40,506 nucleotides of DNA, taken from positions 1-40,506 of the forward strand of contig CANJPU010000052.1 of assembly GCA_947476285.1 (NCBI GenBank), written 5' to 3'. Position numbers and translations under genes: made by a program. Below the pieces are notes generated by a model. The model did no database searches, had not been told where the DNA came from, and saw only the letters and a program-made list of their open reading frames with translations. Below, one piece after another: positions 1 through 8,019 of the stretch. This DNA is from Comamonadaceae bacterium. Lineage in GTDB: Bacteria; Pseudomonadota; Gammaproteobacteria; Burkholderiales; Burkholderiaceae_C. Position 1 is the stretch's first letter. Each line of letters opens with the position of its first letter.

Positions 1-363
1 ATTCTTGTGACCGCACGCGCCTGGACTGCGCAGTTCGAATGGTTTTCCCATCGGCCCCTGGCGATCGCAGCGGGGCTGTCGGAAAAGGTGATCGATGACA
101 TTTTCGCCGCCCGGCGGCCCGCGCAGATGTCTGACCAAGAGGCTGCGGTGTACGACCTATGCGATGAGATTCACCGGCTGCGAACGGTGTCCGATGCAAC
201 GTTTCAAAGCGCGCAGACGCTGCTTGGCCGGGCGCTGGTGATGGATGTGATCGGTCTGTGCGGGTATTACACTCTTTTGGCGATGGTTCTCAATGTCTCA
301 GAAGTGCCGATTCCGTCTAGCGCCACGCCCTTGCCGCCGCTCGATGCGCGGCACCCTGGCTGA
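1..363 (+). CDS. Carboxymuconolactone decarboxylase family protein, 3' part
   Basis: The reading frame is open from the first base of the window, so the 5' end lies outside it; the GTG at 7 is probably internal, because the residues around it (TARAWTAQFEW) match the interior of this family. The visible 120 residues carry the QFEW-x2-H segment, the VYDLCDEIH helix and a GLCGYYTLLAMVLNV helix, all typical of the AhpD-like carboxymuconolactone decarboxylase fold (PF02627). Members decarboxylate 4-carboxymuconolactone in the protocatechuate pathway or act as alkylhydroperoxidase-like proteins. The substrate cannot be told from this part. It ends at TGA 361-363 and is followed by debris rather than by a co-transcribed gene. 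Confidence 0.75.
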   Translation: MLVTARAWTAQFEWFSHRPLAIAAGLSEKVIDDIFAARRPAQMSDQEAAVYDLCDEIHRLRTVSDATFQSAQTLLGRALVMDVIGLCGYYTLLAMVLNVSEVPIPSSATPLPPLDARHPG

Positions 364-391
364 CCCGCGCCTTAGGCTGCCTTGGACAGGC

Positions 392-541
392 CTACTCCGC
401 CACAATGCCGGCCTTCTTCATCACGGTACCCCATTTGTCCACTTCGCTCTCCTGGAAGCGCGCAAACTCTTCGCGGTTCATCTGCATCGGCTCGAAGGCA
501 TTTGCCGCGAAGAACTTCGAGGCCGGGTTGACAATCAGTTG
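392..541 (-). pseudogene. 3' fragment of a Bug (TctC-like) receptor gene
   Basis: Read on the minus strand, 541 to 392 encodes about 49 residues that look like the C-terminus of a Bug periplasmic receptor. They include NREEFARFQESEVDKWG followed by TVMKKAGIVAE and a stop (complement of 392-394), the usual ending of the family (a helix with a KWG motif, then a short K-AGI tail). The frame is closed by a stop at 542-544, exactly where a palindromic repeat begins. The N-terminal 270 or so residues are therefore gone. I infer a receptor gene truncated by a deletion or insertion at this edge. Confidence 0.7.
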
Positions 542-543
542 TC

Positions 544-564
544 ATTGCGGGCTCGACCCGCAAT
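544..564. repeat. REP-like palindrome
   Basis: ATTGCGGG and CCCGCAAT form a perfect 8-bp inverted repeat around the 5-base loop CTCGA. The motif, a GTC before it and an ATCCATG-like tail after it resemble an interspersed extragenic palindrome that I recall from Comamonadaceae genomes. It sits exactly at the breakpoint of the Bug gene fragment. Confidence 0.55.
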
Positions 565-612
565 CCATGTCGCGCCTTGCCCACCCCTGGACCGGCCGGA
601 AGGTTGGTGTGA

Positions 613-662
613 GGGGACATTTCCATTTTGGAGAAAAGGGGACATTTCAATTTGCGTTGACA
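613..662 (-). mobile_element. Remnant of an IS21-like terminal region
   Basis: GGGGACATTT occurs twice in direct repeat (613-622 and 638-647), and the segment ends in TTGCGTTGACA at 662. On the minus strand it starts TGTCAACGCAAATTGAAATG, which resembles the multiple-repeat termini of IS21-family elements. No transposase (istA/istB) is present, so this is only a stranded end. The assignment rests on resemblance from memory; IS481-type ends are an alternative. Confidence 0.5.
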
Positions 663-679
663 TGTGCCGGCCGCCCCCG

Positions 680-708
680 TTGACCATCGATGGCGAAAAC
701 CGTATATT
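680..708 (+). promoter_or_regulatory. Sigma70-like promoter for the Bug-oxygenase operon
   Basis: TTGACC (680-685) and TATATT (703-708) are separated by exactly 17 bases and point at the Bug gene starting at 883. This leaves a leader of about 165 bases. It is the best matching promoter pair I see in the window, and it lies just beyond the IS21-like end. Confidence 0.55.
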
Positions 709-882
709 GAAAACTCGTCTATACCGTCTGAGGCGACTCAAACACCTTGTTTGGGAAATTGGCTCGGCCTGCCTCGGACGTGCGCTCAATGAGTCACCCC
801 AGTCAAGGTGCGCGCGCGTTGCGCAGCGCAATGGTCTTCTTTGGGCTGAGCTGATCTCCTCTGGAGTCAAACAGGAATAACT

Positions 883-1854
883 ATGAATTTTGTACGGCCC
901 GTCCTTGTTCTTCTCACCTCATGCTTCTTGCTTGCCGCCAATGGCATGGCACAGCCATATCCGACGCGGCCGGTTCGGCTGGTCATTGGTTTTGCCGCTG
1001 GTGGCACCACAGACATCATTGGCAGATATCTTGCGCAGCGGCTGGGGCAGTCACTTGGACAAGCCGTCGTGGTGGACAACCGACCCGGTGCAGGCGGAAA
1101 TCTCGGCGCTGACTTCGTCTCCAAATCCAAGGCCGACGGCTATACGATTTTTTTGGGGTCGACCAGTTCCATGGCCGTGGCCCCGGCCATCTATGCAAAG
1201 TTGCCATACAACCCGGCGGAAGACTTCGTCGCGATCGGTCAGGTCGCGACCATGCCCAGTGTGCTCGTTGTCACTGCGAACGTGGGTGTGAACACGGCCT
1301 CAGATCTGGTGGCCCTGGCCAAGGGCCGTGCCGGCGGCTTGAACTACGCGTCCGCCGGAATCGGCAGCGCACCGCATTTGGCCGGTGAGTTGCTAAGAAC
1401 TCTCACAGGAGTGCCTATTACCCATGTTCCGTACAAAGGCGATGCGCTGGCTCTGAACGACCTTGTCGCTGGACATGTGCAGATGATGTTTCCAAGCCGC
1501 CCCAGTGTGCTGCCATTCATTGCATCGGGGCAGTTGAAGGCATTGGCCGTCACCGGGCGCCAGCGCACCAAGGACTTGCCAAATGTGCCAACCATGATTG
1601 AGGCCGGTTATCAGGACTACGCCGTGGAATCGTGGTTCGGTTTGTTCGCCCCGGCGGGAACGGGCCAAGACGTGGTTCGTCGGCTCAGCGCGGCATTGAC
1701 GCAAATTCTTTCGGACCGAGAGGCACAAGCTCAGCTTGCAAAGCTTGGCGTGGACTCCTTTTCGAGCACACCCGAAGAGATGTCGAGCTATGTGCGAGCA
1801 GAGATCAAGAAATGGGCCGAAGTGGCCAGGTTTGCCCAGATTAAAGCGGAGTAG
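883..1854 (+). CDS. Bug-family tripartite tricarboxylate transporter substrate-binding protein
   Basis: This is a 323-residue periplasmic solute receptor of the Bug/TctC family, which normally hands carboxylate-type ligands to a TctA/TctB permease. Residues 1-23 are a Sec signal peptide ending NGMA before QPYPTRPVRL, the usual mature start. The first ligand loop reads GFAAGGTTD, with the conserved GG and Asp that coordinate a ligand carboxyl through waters in known Bug structures. PADGYT-like, NYASAGIGSAPHL and HVPYKGD segments follow in family order, and the end is a short KAE tail. The ATG at 883 has an AGGAAT site. The stop is 2 bases before the next gene, so the two are surely co-transcribed; the ligand is probably the oxygenase substrate or a relative of it. 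Confidence 0.9.
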   Translation: MNFVRPVLVLLTSCFLLAANGMAQPYPTRPVRLVIGFAAGGTTDIIGRYLAQRLGQSLGQAVVVDNRPGAGGNLGADFVSKSKADGYTIFLGSTSSMAVAPAIYAKLPYNPAEDFVAIGQVATMPSVLVVTANVGVNTASDLVALAKGRAGGLNYASAGIGSAPHLAGELLRTLTGVPITHVPYKGDALALNDLVAGHVQMMFPSRPSVLPFIASGQLKALAVTGRQRTKDLPNVPTMIEAGYQDYAVESWFGLFAPAGTGQDVVRRLSAALTQILSDREAQAQLAKLGVDSFSSTPEEMSSYVRAEIKKWAEVARFAQIKAE

Positions 1855-1856
1855 CA

Positions 1857-2714
1857 ATGCAGGTTGTTCCAACAAACAAGCCCTTGGGCGCAGAGATTCG
1901 AGGCATCAAGATATCCAGTGACTTGAGCGAGCAGGAATTGGCTGGCATCAGACAGGCGCTGGACGATCATTCGGTCGTTTTCTTTCGCGATCAAGAACTC
2001 GACGAGGCGACTCATGTTGCGTTTAGCAAGCGATTGGGCAGCTTGCGCGTGCCTCGTCTGAACAGCAAGGCACTCGTTCCAGGCTGGCCTGATTTGACGG
2101 TGCTGTCCAACATCATCGAAAACGGTGAACCCATCGGTCTGTTGGAGGCTGGACAGTACTGGCATTCGGACAATTGCTTCAAGCAGGTTCCCAATTCATA
2201 TGCCCTGCTCTATGCGCAGGAGATTCCGCAACAGCACGGCAAGATGCTCGGCGGGACCATGTTCGCAAGCGCACTGCATGCTTACGAAACCCTCGATGGT
2301 GAAATGCGTCAGCGAATTGCGGGCCGCAAGTCACGCAATAATTTTCAGAATCCGTTTCGGCGCAAGGCGCTCTCAGCGGATGCGGCGAAGATTTACTGGG
2401 AAGAAAAGCAAGAGCCCGACAGCGTGCATCCCATTGTTCGCACGCATCCGCGCACGGGACGCAAGGGACTCTATGTCAACGAGACGTACACCGTTGGCGT
2501 CGACGCAATGGAGCAAGCACAGTCGCGCGAGATCATCGATTTCCTATGCAATCACATCACCCGGCCAGAAGCCATCTACACGCATGAATGGCATGTTGGC
2601 GATTTTCTTATTTGGGACGACTGCGCATCTCAGCACAACGCGATAGCTGACTACCAGTTGCCGCTTCGGCGCAAGCTGCGTCGCACCACCGTGCAGGGCA
2701 CGACTCCCTTCTGA
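1857..2714 (+). CDS. TauD/TfdA-family Fe(II)/2-oxoglutarate dioxygenase
   Basis: This 285-residue protein belongs to the TauD/TfdA family, which hydroxylates small acids such as taurine or aryloxyacetates using Fe(II), O2 and 2-oxoglutarate. The facial triad is visible: His103-x-Asp105 in YWHSDNCF and His260 in SQHNA. The RRTTVQG segment near the C-terminus would supply the arginine that holds 2-oxoglutarate. VFFRDQ and the RTHPRTGRKGLYVN segment are also typical. It starts 2 bases after the Bug gene, so import and oxidation are probably coupled. A similar protein, of almost the same length and the same triad spacing, is encoded at 29875-30741. The substrate is unknown. Confidence 0.88.
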   Translation: MQVVPTNKPLGAEIRGIKISSDLSEQELAGIRQALDDHSVVFFRDQELDEATHVAFSKRLGSLRVPRLNSKALVPGWPDLTVLSNIIENGEPIGLLEAGQYWHSDNCFKQVPNSYALLYAQEIPQQHGKMLGGTMFASALHAYETLDGEMRQRIAGRKSRNNFQNPFRRKALSADAAKIYWEEKQEPDSVHPIVRTHPRTGRKGLYVNETYTVGVDAMEQAQSREIIDFLCNHITRPEAIYTHEWHVGDFLIWDDCASQHNAIADYQLPLRRKLRRTTVQGTTPF

Positions 2715-2787
2715 CGATCTCAGCCTGATCGGTCCCTCATCCGCATGAACGCGCGGGCACTACAACACGAGCTGGGAGATTTGCGAC

Positions 2788-3861
2788 ATGAGCCACGTTT
2801 TCAAAGAAGCGATCGACTCGCCCGCAGCCTGGAAGGGCTCAGAGCTTTCAGATGATCGTGCCTTCGTGACTCCATTGACGCAGGCCGACCTGAGCGACAT
2901 TGACAGAGCCTTGGCTTACGCAAGAGAGTGCAAGGTCGATTGGCAGAAGATGTCGCGTGAGGATTTTCCAATCGATGCGTTTGCTCAAAAGCTCGGTGCC
3001 ATGGAGCGTGAGTTGCGACATGGCAAAGGCTTTGTTCTGCTGCGGGGACTACCGGTCCAGCGTTACCCAGCCGGCGACCTGCTGCGGCTGTGGATGGGCA
3101 TTGGCGTCTGGCTGGGCCAACCCGTTTCGCAGAATGCGCAAGGAGAGCTTATCTCCCCGGTGACTGATGGCGGAAAAATGGGAGAGGACGCCTCTGGCCG
3201 CCTGGTATCCACCGGATCGAGCTTGCAGCCCGGCGGTGGCAACCCGGACCTGCGGCTCTACAAGACCCGCGCCGAACTGCGTCCCCATAATGACTCAGCC
3301 GATCTGGTGGGCTTGCTGTGCGTGCATCCGGCCAAGACTGGCGGCGTGAGCACGATCATCAGCGCAATTTCAATCTATAACGAGATCCTTGCCACTGCTC
3401 CTGAACATCTTGTGCACTTGTTCAATGGCTACCATTACGATGTGCGCGGCGAGGGGACGACTGGCCGAAGCGACGAAGTAACCGCCCATCGTATTCCGGT
3501 CTTCAGCTACTTCGAAGGGCTGCTGTCCTGCCGCTTCAATCCAAAGACCATCGAGAGCGCTCAGCGCAAGATGAAGCAGGCGCTGCCTGCGCAGGCATTG
3601 CAGGCGGTGGCATACATGGAAGATCTGGCCAAGAACCCGAAGCTGCGCATTGACATGGAGTTGCAGGCGGGTGACATGCAGTTTCTAAACAACCTTTTCA
3701 TGCTGCACTACCGGACCGAGTTTGAAGACTGGCCGCAACCCGAGCGCAAACGATTGCTGCTGCGGCTCTGGCTGAACCTGCGCAATGGGCCTGCGCTTGC
3801 ACCAGAATTTTCAAATCGCTATAACGCCGGTGCACGAAGCGGCGTGCCGGTTCGCGCCTGA
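2788..3861 (+). CDS. TauD-like dioxygenase family protein, long form
   Basis: A 357-residue member of the TauD/TfdA-like superfamily, distinct from the preceding gene. The GKGFVLLRGLPV strand comes first, then His167-x-Asp169 in LRPHNDSADLVG, and the distal His307 in FMLHYRTEFEDWP, followed by an RKRLLLRLWL strand with the 2-oxoglutarate-type arginine. The YEDWP/FEDWP and QNAQGE segments recur in the protein at 38814-39899, so the two are paralogues of one subfamily at opposite ends of the window. The ATG at 2788 is preceded by GGGAGA. It lies 73 bases after the first oxygenase and is probably the third gene of the operon. Function is inferred only at the level of Fe/2OG chemistry. Confidence 0.82.
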   Translation: MSHVFKEAIDSPAAWKGSELSDDRAFVTPLTQADLSDIDRALAYARECKVDWQKMSREDFPIDAFAQKLGAMERELRHGKGFVLLRGLPVQRYPAGDLLRLWMGIGVWLGQPVSQNAQGELISPVTDGGKMGEDASGRLVSTGSSLQPGGGNPDLRLYKTRAELRPHNDSADLVGLLCVHPAKTGGVSTIISAISIYNEILATAPEHLVHLFNGYHYDVRGEGTTGRSDEVTAHRIPVFSYFEGLLSCRFNPKTIESAQRKMKQALPAQALQAVAYMEDLAKNPKLRIDMELQAGDMQFLNNLFMLHYRTEFEDWPQPERKRLLLRLWLNLRNGPALAPEFSNRYNAGARSGVPVRA

Positions 3862-3878
3862 ATATATTTCGTCGTGCG

Positions 3879-4856
3879 TTATTCGGGCTCCACGCCCGCT
3901 GCTTTTGCCGTCTCTCGCCACATCACCAGGTCTTTCCGGACGATGTCCGCAAGCTGCTCGGGGCTGCCAGGTTGGGCCTCCAAGCTCAACTGGTCCATGC
4001 GTTGACGCACGTCCGGGTCGTCGGTCAGGATGGAGTTGATCTCGCGGTTCAGTCGCCCCACGATGGGCGCAGGCAGCCCGCCTGGACCGAACACCGCTAT
4101 CCAGGGCTCATAGCTATACCCCGGCACAGTCTCTGCGACGGTCGGCATGCCTGGCCACAAGTTGGACCGCGCGGACGAGGTGAGCGCGACGGCGCGCAAT
4201 TTTCCGCTCCTCACGTAGGTCGCGGCGGTCACCAGTTGGTCGAGCAGCAGATGCACGCGGCCGCTCATGAGGTCCGGGTACACAGCGCCCGCGCCTTTGT
4301 ACGGAACATGGGTGGCCGTGATGCCGGCTGCGCGCAGCAGTGACTCCATCGCAAGGTGATTGGAGCTGCCTATGCCAGACGATGCGTAATTGAGTTTGCC
4401 CGGATTGGCTTTCATGTACGCCACCAGTTCCGGAAAAGTCTGGACCGGCAGGCTGGGATCCATCGCCAGGCAAATCAGCAGTTTGGCAAGCGAGCCAATT
4501 GGCGCAATGTCCTTCATGGTGTCGTAGGGCATGGCCTTGACCAGCGCGGGCGAAGAGGTAAAGGCCGAGGTGTGCACCATGATCGTGTAGCCGTCTGGCG
4601 GCGCCTTCGCGACGAAGTTCGCGCCGACGATGGTTGCAGCACCTGGCCGGTTGTCCACGATGATGGGCTGCCCAAGCCGCACCCGAAGCTTGTCCGCCAA
4701 GAGGCGGCCCACCACATCCGTGCCCCCGCCCCCGGGATACGGAATGACAAGCCGCAGCGGCTTGTTGGGGTACTCCTGCGCTCTCGCCGCCAAAGGCGCG
4801 CCGATCACGAAGGCAATAGAAGTCGCGCCAATGAACCGACGCCGAGTGTGTTCCAT
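3879..4856 (-). CDS. Bug-family substrate-binding protein with Tat-like signal
   Basis: This is a 325-residue Bug receptor. The N-terminus HTRRRFIGATS followed by a moderately hydrophobic stretch and ARAQ looks like a twin-arginine export signal rather than a plain Sec signal. The mature part has the first ligand loop IPYPGGGGTD, PDGYT, a NYASSGIGSSNHL segment, HVPYKGAGA and a KWxE-like end (MWRETAKAAG). The ATG has a GGAGG site 7 bases upstream. It is the last gene of the leftward cluster, 36 bases after the amidohydrolase, and converges on the oxygenase gene with a 17-base gap. I infer that it binds a carboxylate related to the amidohydrolase substrate. Confidence 0.9.
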   Translation of the reverse strand: MEHTRRRFIGATSIAFVIGAPLAARAQEYPNKPLRLVIPYPGGGGTDVVGRLLADKLRVRLGQPIIVDNRPGAATIVGANFVAKAPPDGYTIMVHTSAFTSSPALVKAMPYDTMKDIAPIGSLAKLLICLAMDPSLPVQTFPELVAYMKANPGKLNYASSGIGSSNHLAMESLLRAAGITATHVPYKGAGAVYPDLMSGRVHLLLDQLVTAATYVRSGKLRAVALTSSARSNLWPGMPTVAETVPGYSYEPWIAVFGPGGLPAPIVGRLNREINSILTDDPDVRQRMDQLSLEAQPGSPEQLADIVRKDLVMWRETAKAAGVEPE

Positions 4857-4892
4857 GCTCTTGCCTCCAGTTAGTGTGAAATCAAAACCGCG

Positions 4893-6038
4893 TCAGACGA
4901 TTCCGTACAGCGCGGCTGCGTTCTCACCGGCGATCTTGCGCCGCGCGCGCTCAGACAATCCGGCCAAACTCGATTCGACCTTCTGCCGCGACTCGGGCCA
5001 GAGGCAATCCGCATGCGGGTAGTCACAACCCCAAATCACGTTGTCCTCGCCGATTGCTGGCAAGAACAATTCCAGGCCCGCATCCTGTTGGTAGGTGGTA
5101 TAGCCCTGCCGCCTGAAGTAGTCACTCGGCTTGAGCGAGAAACCAAACTCCTTGAACTTGTCTTCGTACTCGACGTCCATGCGATCAAGGATGTACGGAA
5201 TCCAGGTGACGCCGGCTTCGCCGAGCACGAACTTCAGTTCAGGAAATCTTTCGCAGGCACCCGATGCGATCAGCGAAGTCAGCACCATCATTCCGTCGAG
5301 CTGAAACAAGGTGTTGAACACATATCGCCATTGCGGCATGCGGGGATCATCTTGCGGGCCAGGCCCCTGCAATCCGCGAAAGCCGGTGGAGTGGAAAGAA
5401 ATTGGGAAGCGGCATTCGGCCGCAGCCGCCCAGAGCGGATCCCACGCAGTGGGGTGATACAGCGGTGCGGCTGCGCCGCGCACGGCCAGATCGCCTCCCC
5501 GCAGACCTAAGGCGGCGCAGCGGCGGACCTCATTTGCAGCCAAGGTCGGATCTGTATTGGGAAGCATCGCCAGCGGGAAGATGCGTTTAGGATCGGAGCG
5601 CCGCGCGAAGTCTGCGGCCCAGTCGTTGTAGATGCCACAGGCCCACGCGCGTCGCTGCGGGTCCGCAATCAGGTCGTTGATCATCAGGCAACCGTAGACG
5701 ACCTCGGCGTATTGCCCATCCCGATCCAGATCCTGCAAGCGCAACTCCGGCGTCACGGGGCGAGCTATGGCTTGCGGCCCGTTGTCCCATGAGAAGCCGG
5801 CATCGACCATTGCGTCACGGCGCTTTGAGTAGCCTCGCGTGTATCTGTTGAAAGTTGGCCCCAGACCGTTCCACAGCCCGACGTCGCGCCCTTCCACAAA
5901 CCAGTGCAATCCGTCGTCCATCTCTTCGACTTGGGGGACCAGAAGCTTCCACTTGTGCGGTGCCGCAGATGCCCAAAGCTCGCGCGGGCAATACGTGAGG
6001 TCGATGTGGTTATCTCCGGAAATCAGACGCAGCGCCAT
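4893..6038 (-). CDS. Amidohydrolase family protein (Amidohydrolase_2 type)
   Basis: This 381-residue TIM-barrel metal-dependent hydrolase or decarboxylase belongs to the Amidohydrolase_2 family (PF04909). The N-terminal strand GDNHIDL supplies Asp9 and His11 in place of the classical H-x-H. FHSTG gives a mid-barrel His, GEAGVTWIP a further motif, and WGCDYPHADCLWPE near the end carries the conserved Asp. The family includes ACMSD-like and gamma-resorcylate-type decarboxylases and lactone hydrolases. I chose the ATG at 6038 over an in-frame TTG two codons upstream because it has AAGGAC at good spacing. It lies downstream of a Baeyer-Villiger-type monooxygenase, so hydrolysis of an ester or lactone product is a plausible but unproven role. 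Confidence 0.82.
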   Translation of the reverse strand: MALRLISGDNHIDLTYCPRELWASAAPHKWKLLVPQVEEMDDGLHWFVEGRDVGLWNGLGPTFNRYTRGYSKRRDAMVDAGFSWDNGPQAIARPVTPELRLQDLDRDGQYAEVVYGCLMINDLIADPQRRAWACGIYNDWAADFARRSDPKRIFPLAMLPNTDPTLAANEVRRCAALGLRGGDLAVRGAAAPLYHPTAWDPLWAAAAECRFPISFHSTGFRGLQGPGPQDDPRMPQWRYVFNTLFQLDGMMVLTSLIASGACERFPELKFVLGEAGVTWIPYILDRMDVEYEDKFKEFGFSLKPSDYFRRQGYTTYQQDAGLELFLPAIGEDNVIWGCDYPHADCLWPESRQKVESSLAGLSERARRKIAGENAAALYGIV

Positions 6039-6184
6039 TGGCAAAGTCCTTCCGCGGGAAATCGAGGGGTGGCAAACAGTTTACTCAATATCATGTCTTT
6101 GAGCTCGGGGTGACGCAAACACCACTTATTCGCCAACCATGCAACGAAGCCATCTGAGGCAATGCAGACTGCCCACCAGCAGAG

Positions 6185-7969
6185 TCAGACAAAACGCAGC
6201 CCCTTGAAGGTCCCATCCTTTTGCCACGCATCCATTCGCGTGAGGAAGGAAACCGTGTCGCCGCCATACAGCCTGTTCTTGCGCGCCCTCAGATCGAGCA
6301 CGCCCTCGTTGTTGATGTAGCCCGGCGTGCACTCGCGCAGCACCGCTTCCTTGGCCTGCGAGAGCTTGACGATGAGCTCGACCCACTCGTTCTCGGCCTC
6401 CTGAGTGGGCTCCACCGTTGTCGCGTTGCGCAGGCGGGCCTGCGCGATCACGCTGGCGATCTGGCGGGCGCTGATGTCGAGCATGTGCGTGAAGTTCGGG
6501 CTGTACCCGATCTGCATTCCACCGATAAAAAATGCATTGGGAAAGCCCGTGCTGGCGATGCCGTGGAATGTCTCGGCGCCGTCTTGCCATTTTCTGCTCA
6601 ATGACAAACCGCCACGGCCCTCGATGTCCGCGCCCAGGATGCGTGTGAAGTCCGAGTTGTATTCGAAGCCCGTGGCGAACACCAGGCAATCGACAGCGTA
6701 CTCCTTGCCATCCACCACCACTGCGTTTGTGGTGATGCTTTCGATTCCCTTGCCCCGGGTGTCCACGAGCGTGACGTTGGGCTGGTTGAAAGTGTCCAGG
6801 TACTGGTCATGGAAACCGGGGCGCTTGCAAGCCTGCCGGTACCAGGGCTTGAGGCTTTCGGCCGTGCTCTTGTCGCGCACCGTGGCATCGATGCGCGCGC
6901 GGATGCGGTTCATGCGTTCGTCATCGGCTGCCTGCACCACCGCATCGGGGTCGGGGATTACCTCTCCTGCGCGCAGCTTTCTGACTGCGGCCAGCTTGAC
7001 GTTGCGCGCGAGGTCCGTCCAGCCGTCGCACACGAGGTCTTGGTCAACGTCGTAGCCCGAGACGACCGCGGTGAAATTGTCCATCCTCTCCTGCTGCCAT
7101 CCAGGCTTGAGGCTTTTGGCCCATTGTGGATCGGTCTCGCGGTCGTTGCGCACATCGACTGGCGCTGGCGTGCGCTGAAATACATAGAGATGCTTGGCCC
7201 ATCGTGCCAGGTGCGGGACGCACTGGACCGCAGTGGCGCCGGTTCCGATGATGCCGATGCGCTTGTCGCTAAGCCCCGTCAACCCGCCTCGCGAATCACC
7301 GCCGGTGTAGTTGTAGTCCCAGCGGCTGGTATGAAAGCTGTGCCCCTTGAAGCTCTTGATGCCTGGTATCGCTGGCAACTGCGGGCGGTGCAGCTTGTTG
7401 CCGATGAGGACGACGAAGCGTGCAGACAGCACATCCTGGCGGTCCGTCCGCACGATCCAACGGGATGTATCCTCTTGCCACTGAGCGCCTTTGAATTCGG
7501 TCTGCAGCAGCGCATTGTCATACAGTGCGAAATGGCGAGCGACCTTTCTGCAGTACGCCAGTATTTCAAGGCCCGACGCGTATTTGCGCGTGGGCATGTA
7601 GCCGGTTTCCTCAAGCAGTGGAAGGTAGATGTAGCTTTCGGTGTCGCAGGCAATGCCAGGGTAGCGATTCCAATACCAGGCGCCTCCGAAATCAGCGCCC
7701 TTCTCGACAATGCACACTCGGCTGATTCCAGCCTGGGTCAATCGTGCGGCTGTCAAAAGCCCAGCTATGCCGCCTCCGACGATCACCACATCGAATTCTT
7801 TGTGGAGCGGATCGCGAACGAAGCCGGTGTCTGCAAATGGGTCGTGGAGGTAGCCGGCAAACTCTCCCTCAAGCCCTTGCACAGAGCGTGCGGCGCTGTT
7901 CTTGATGCGCTTGTCGCGCTCCTCTTGGTAACGTTGCTGCAGAGCGCTCTGATCGTCGCGCGGACTCAT
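6185..7969 (-). CDS. Baeyer-Villiger-type flavin monooxygenase
   Basis: The 594-residue protein is a two-dinucleotide-domain flavoprotein. The FAD motif is VVIVGGGIAG (residues 61-70), followed by GGAWYWNRYPGIACD, and the Baeyer-Villiger fingerprint F-x-G-x3-H-T-x2-W-D is at residues 207-218. A second Rossmann motif, IGTGATA (241-247), should bind NADPH. Known relatives insert oxygen next to a carbonyl, giving esters or lactones. The N-terminal 55 residues form an extension seen in longer members. The ATG at 7969 has an AGGAAAG site; the longer open frame upstream overlaps the neighbouring Bug gene and has no such site. It lies between a Bug receptor and the amidohydrolase in the leftward cluster. 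Substrate unknown. Confidence 0.88.
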   Translation of the reverse strand: MSPRDDQSALQQRYQEERDKRIKNSAARSVQGLEGEFAGYLHDPFADTGFVRDPLHKEFDVVIVGGGIAGLLTAARLTQAGISRVCIVEKGADFGGAWYWNRYPGIACDTESYIYLPLLEETGYMPTRKYASGLEILAYCRKVARHFALYDNALLQTEFKGAQWQEDTSRWIVRTDRQDVLSARFVVLIGNKLHRPQLPAIPGIKSFKGHSFHTSRWDYNYTGGDSRGGLTGLSDKRIGIIGTGATAVQCVPHLARWAKHLYVFQRTPAPVDVRNDRETDPQWAKSLKPGWQQERMDNFTAVVSGYDVDQDLVCDGWTDLARNVKLAAVRKLRAGEVIPDPDAVVQAADDERMNRIRARIDATVRDKSTAESLKPWYRQACKRPGFHDQYLDTFNQPNVTLVDTRGKGIESITTNAVVVDGKEYAVDCLVFATGFEYNSDFTRILGADIEGRGGLSLSRKWQDGAETFHGIASTGFPNAFFIGGMQIGYSPNFTHMLDISARQIASVIAQARLRNATTVEPTQEAENEWVELIVKLSQAKEAVLRECTPGYINNEGVLDLRARKNRLYGGDTVSFLTRMDAWQKDGTFKGLRFV

Positions 7970-8019
7970 AGACTCTTTCCTTCCGGCTGGCGCGCAAGAA
8001 TGCCGATGACCATGGCCCC

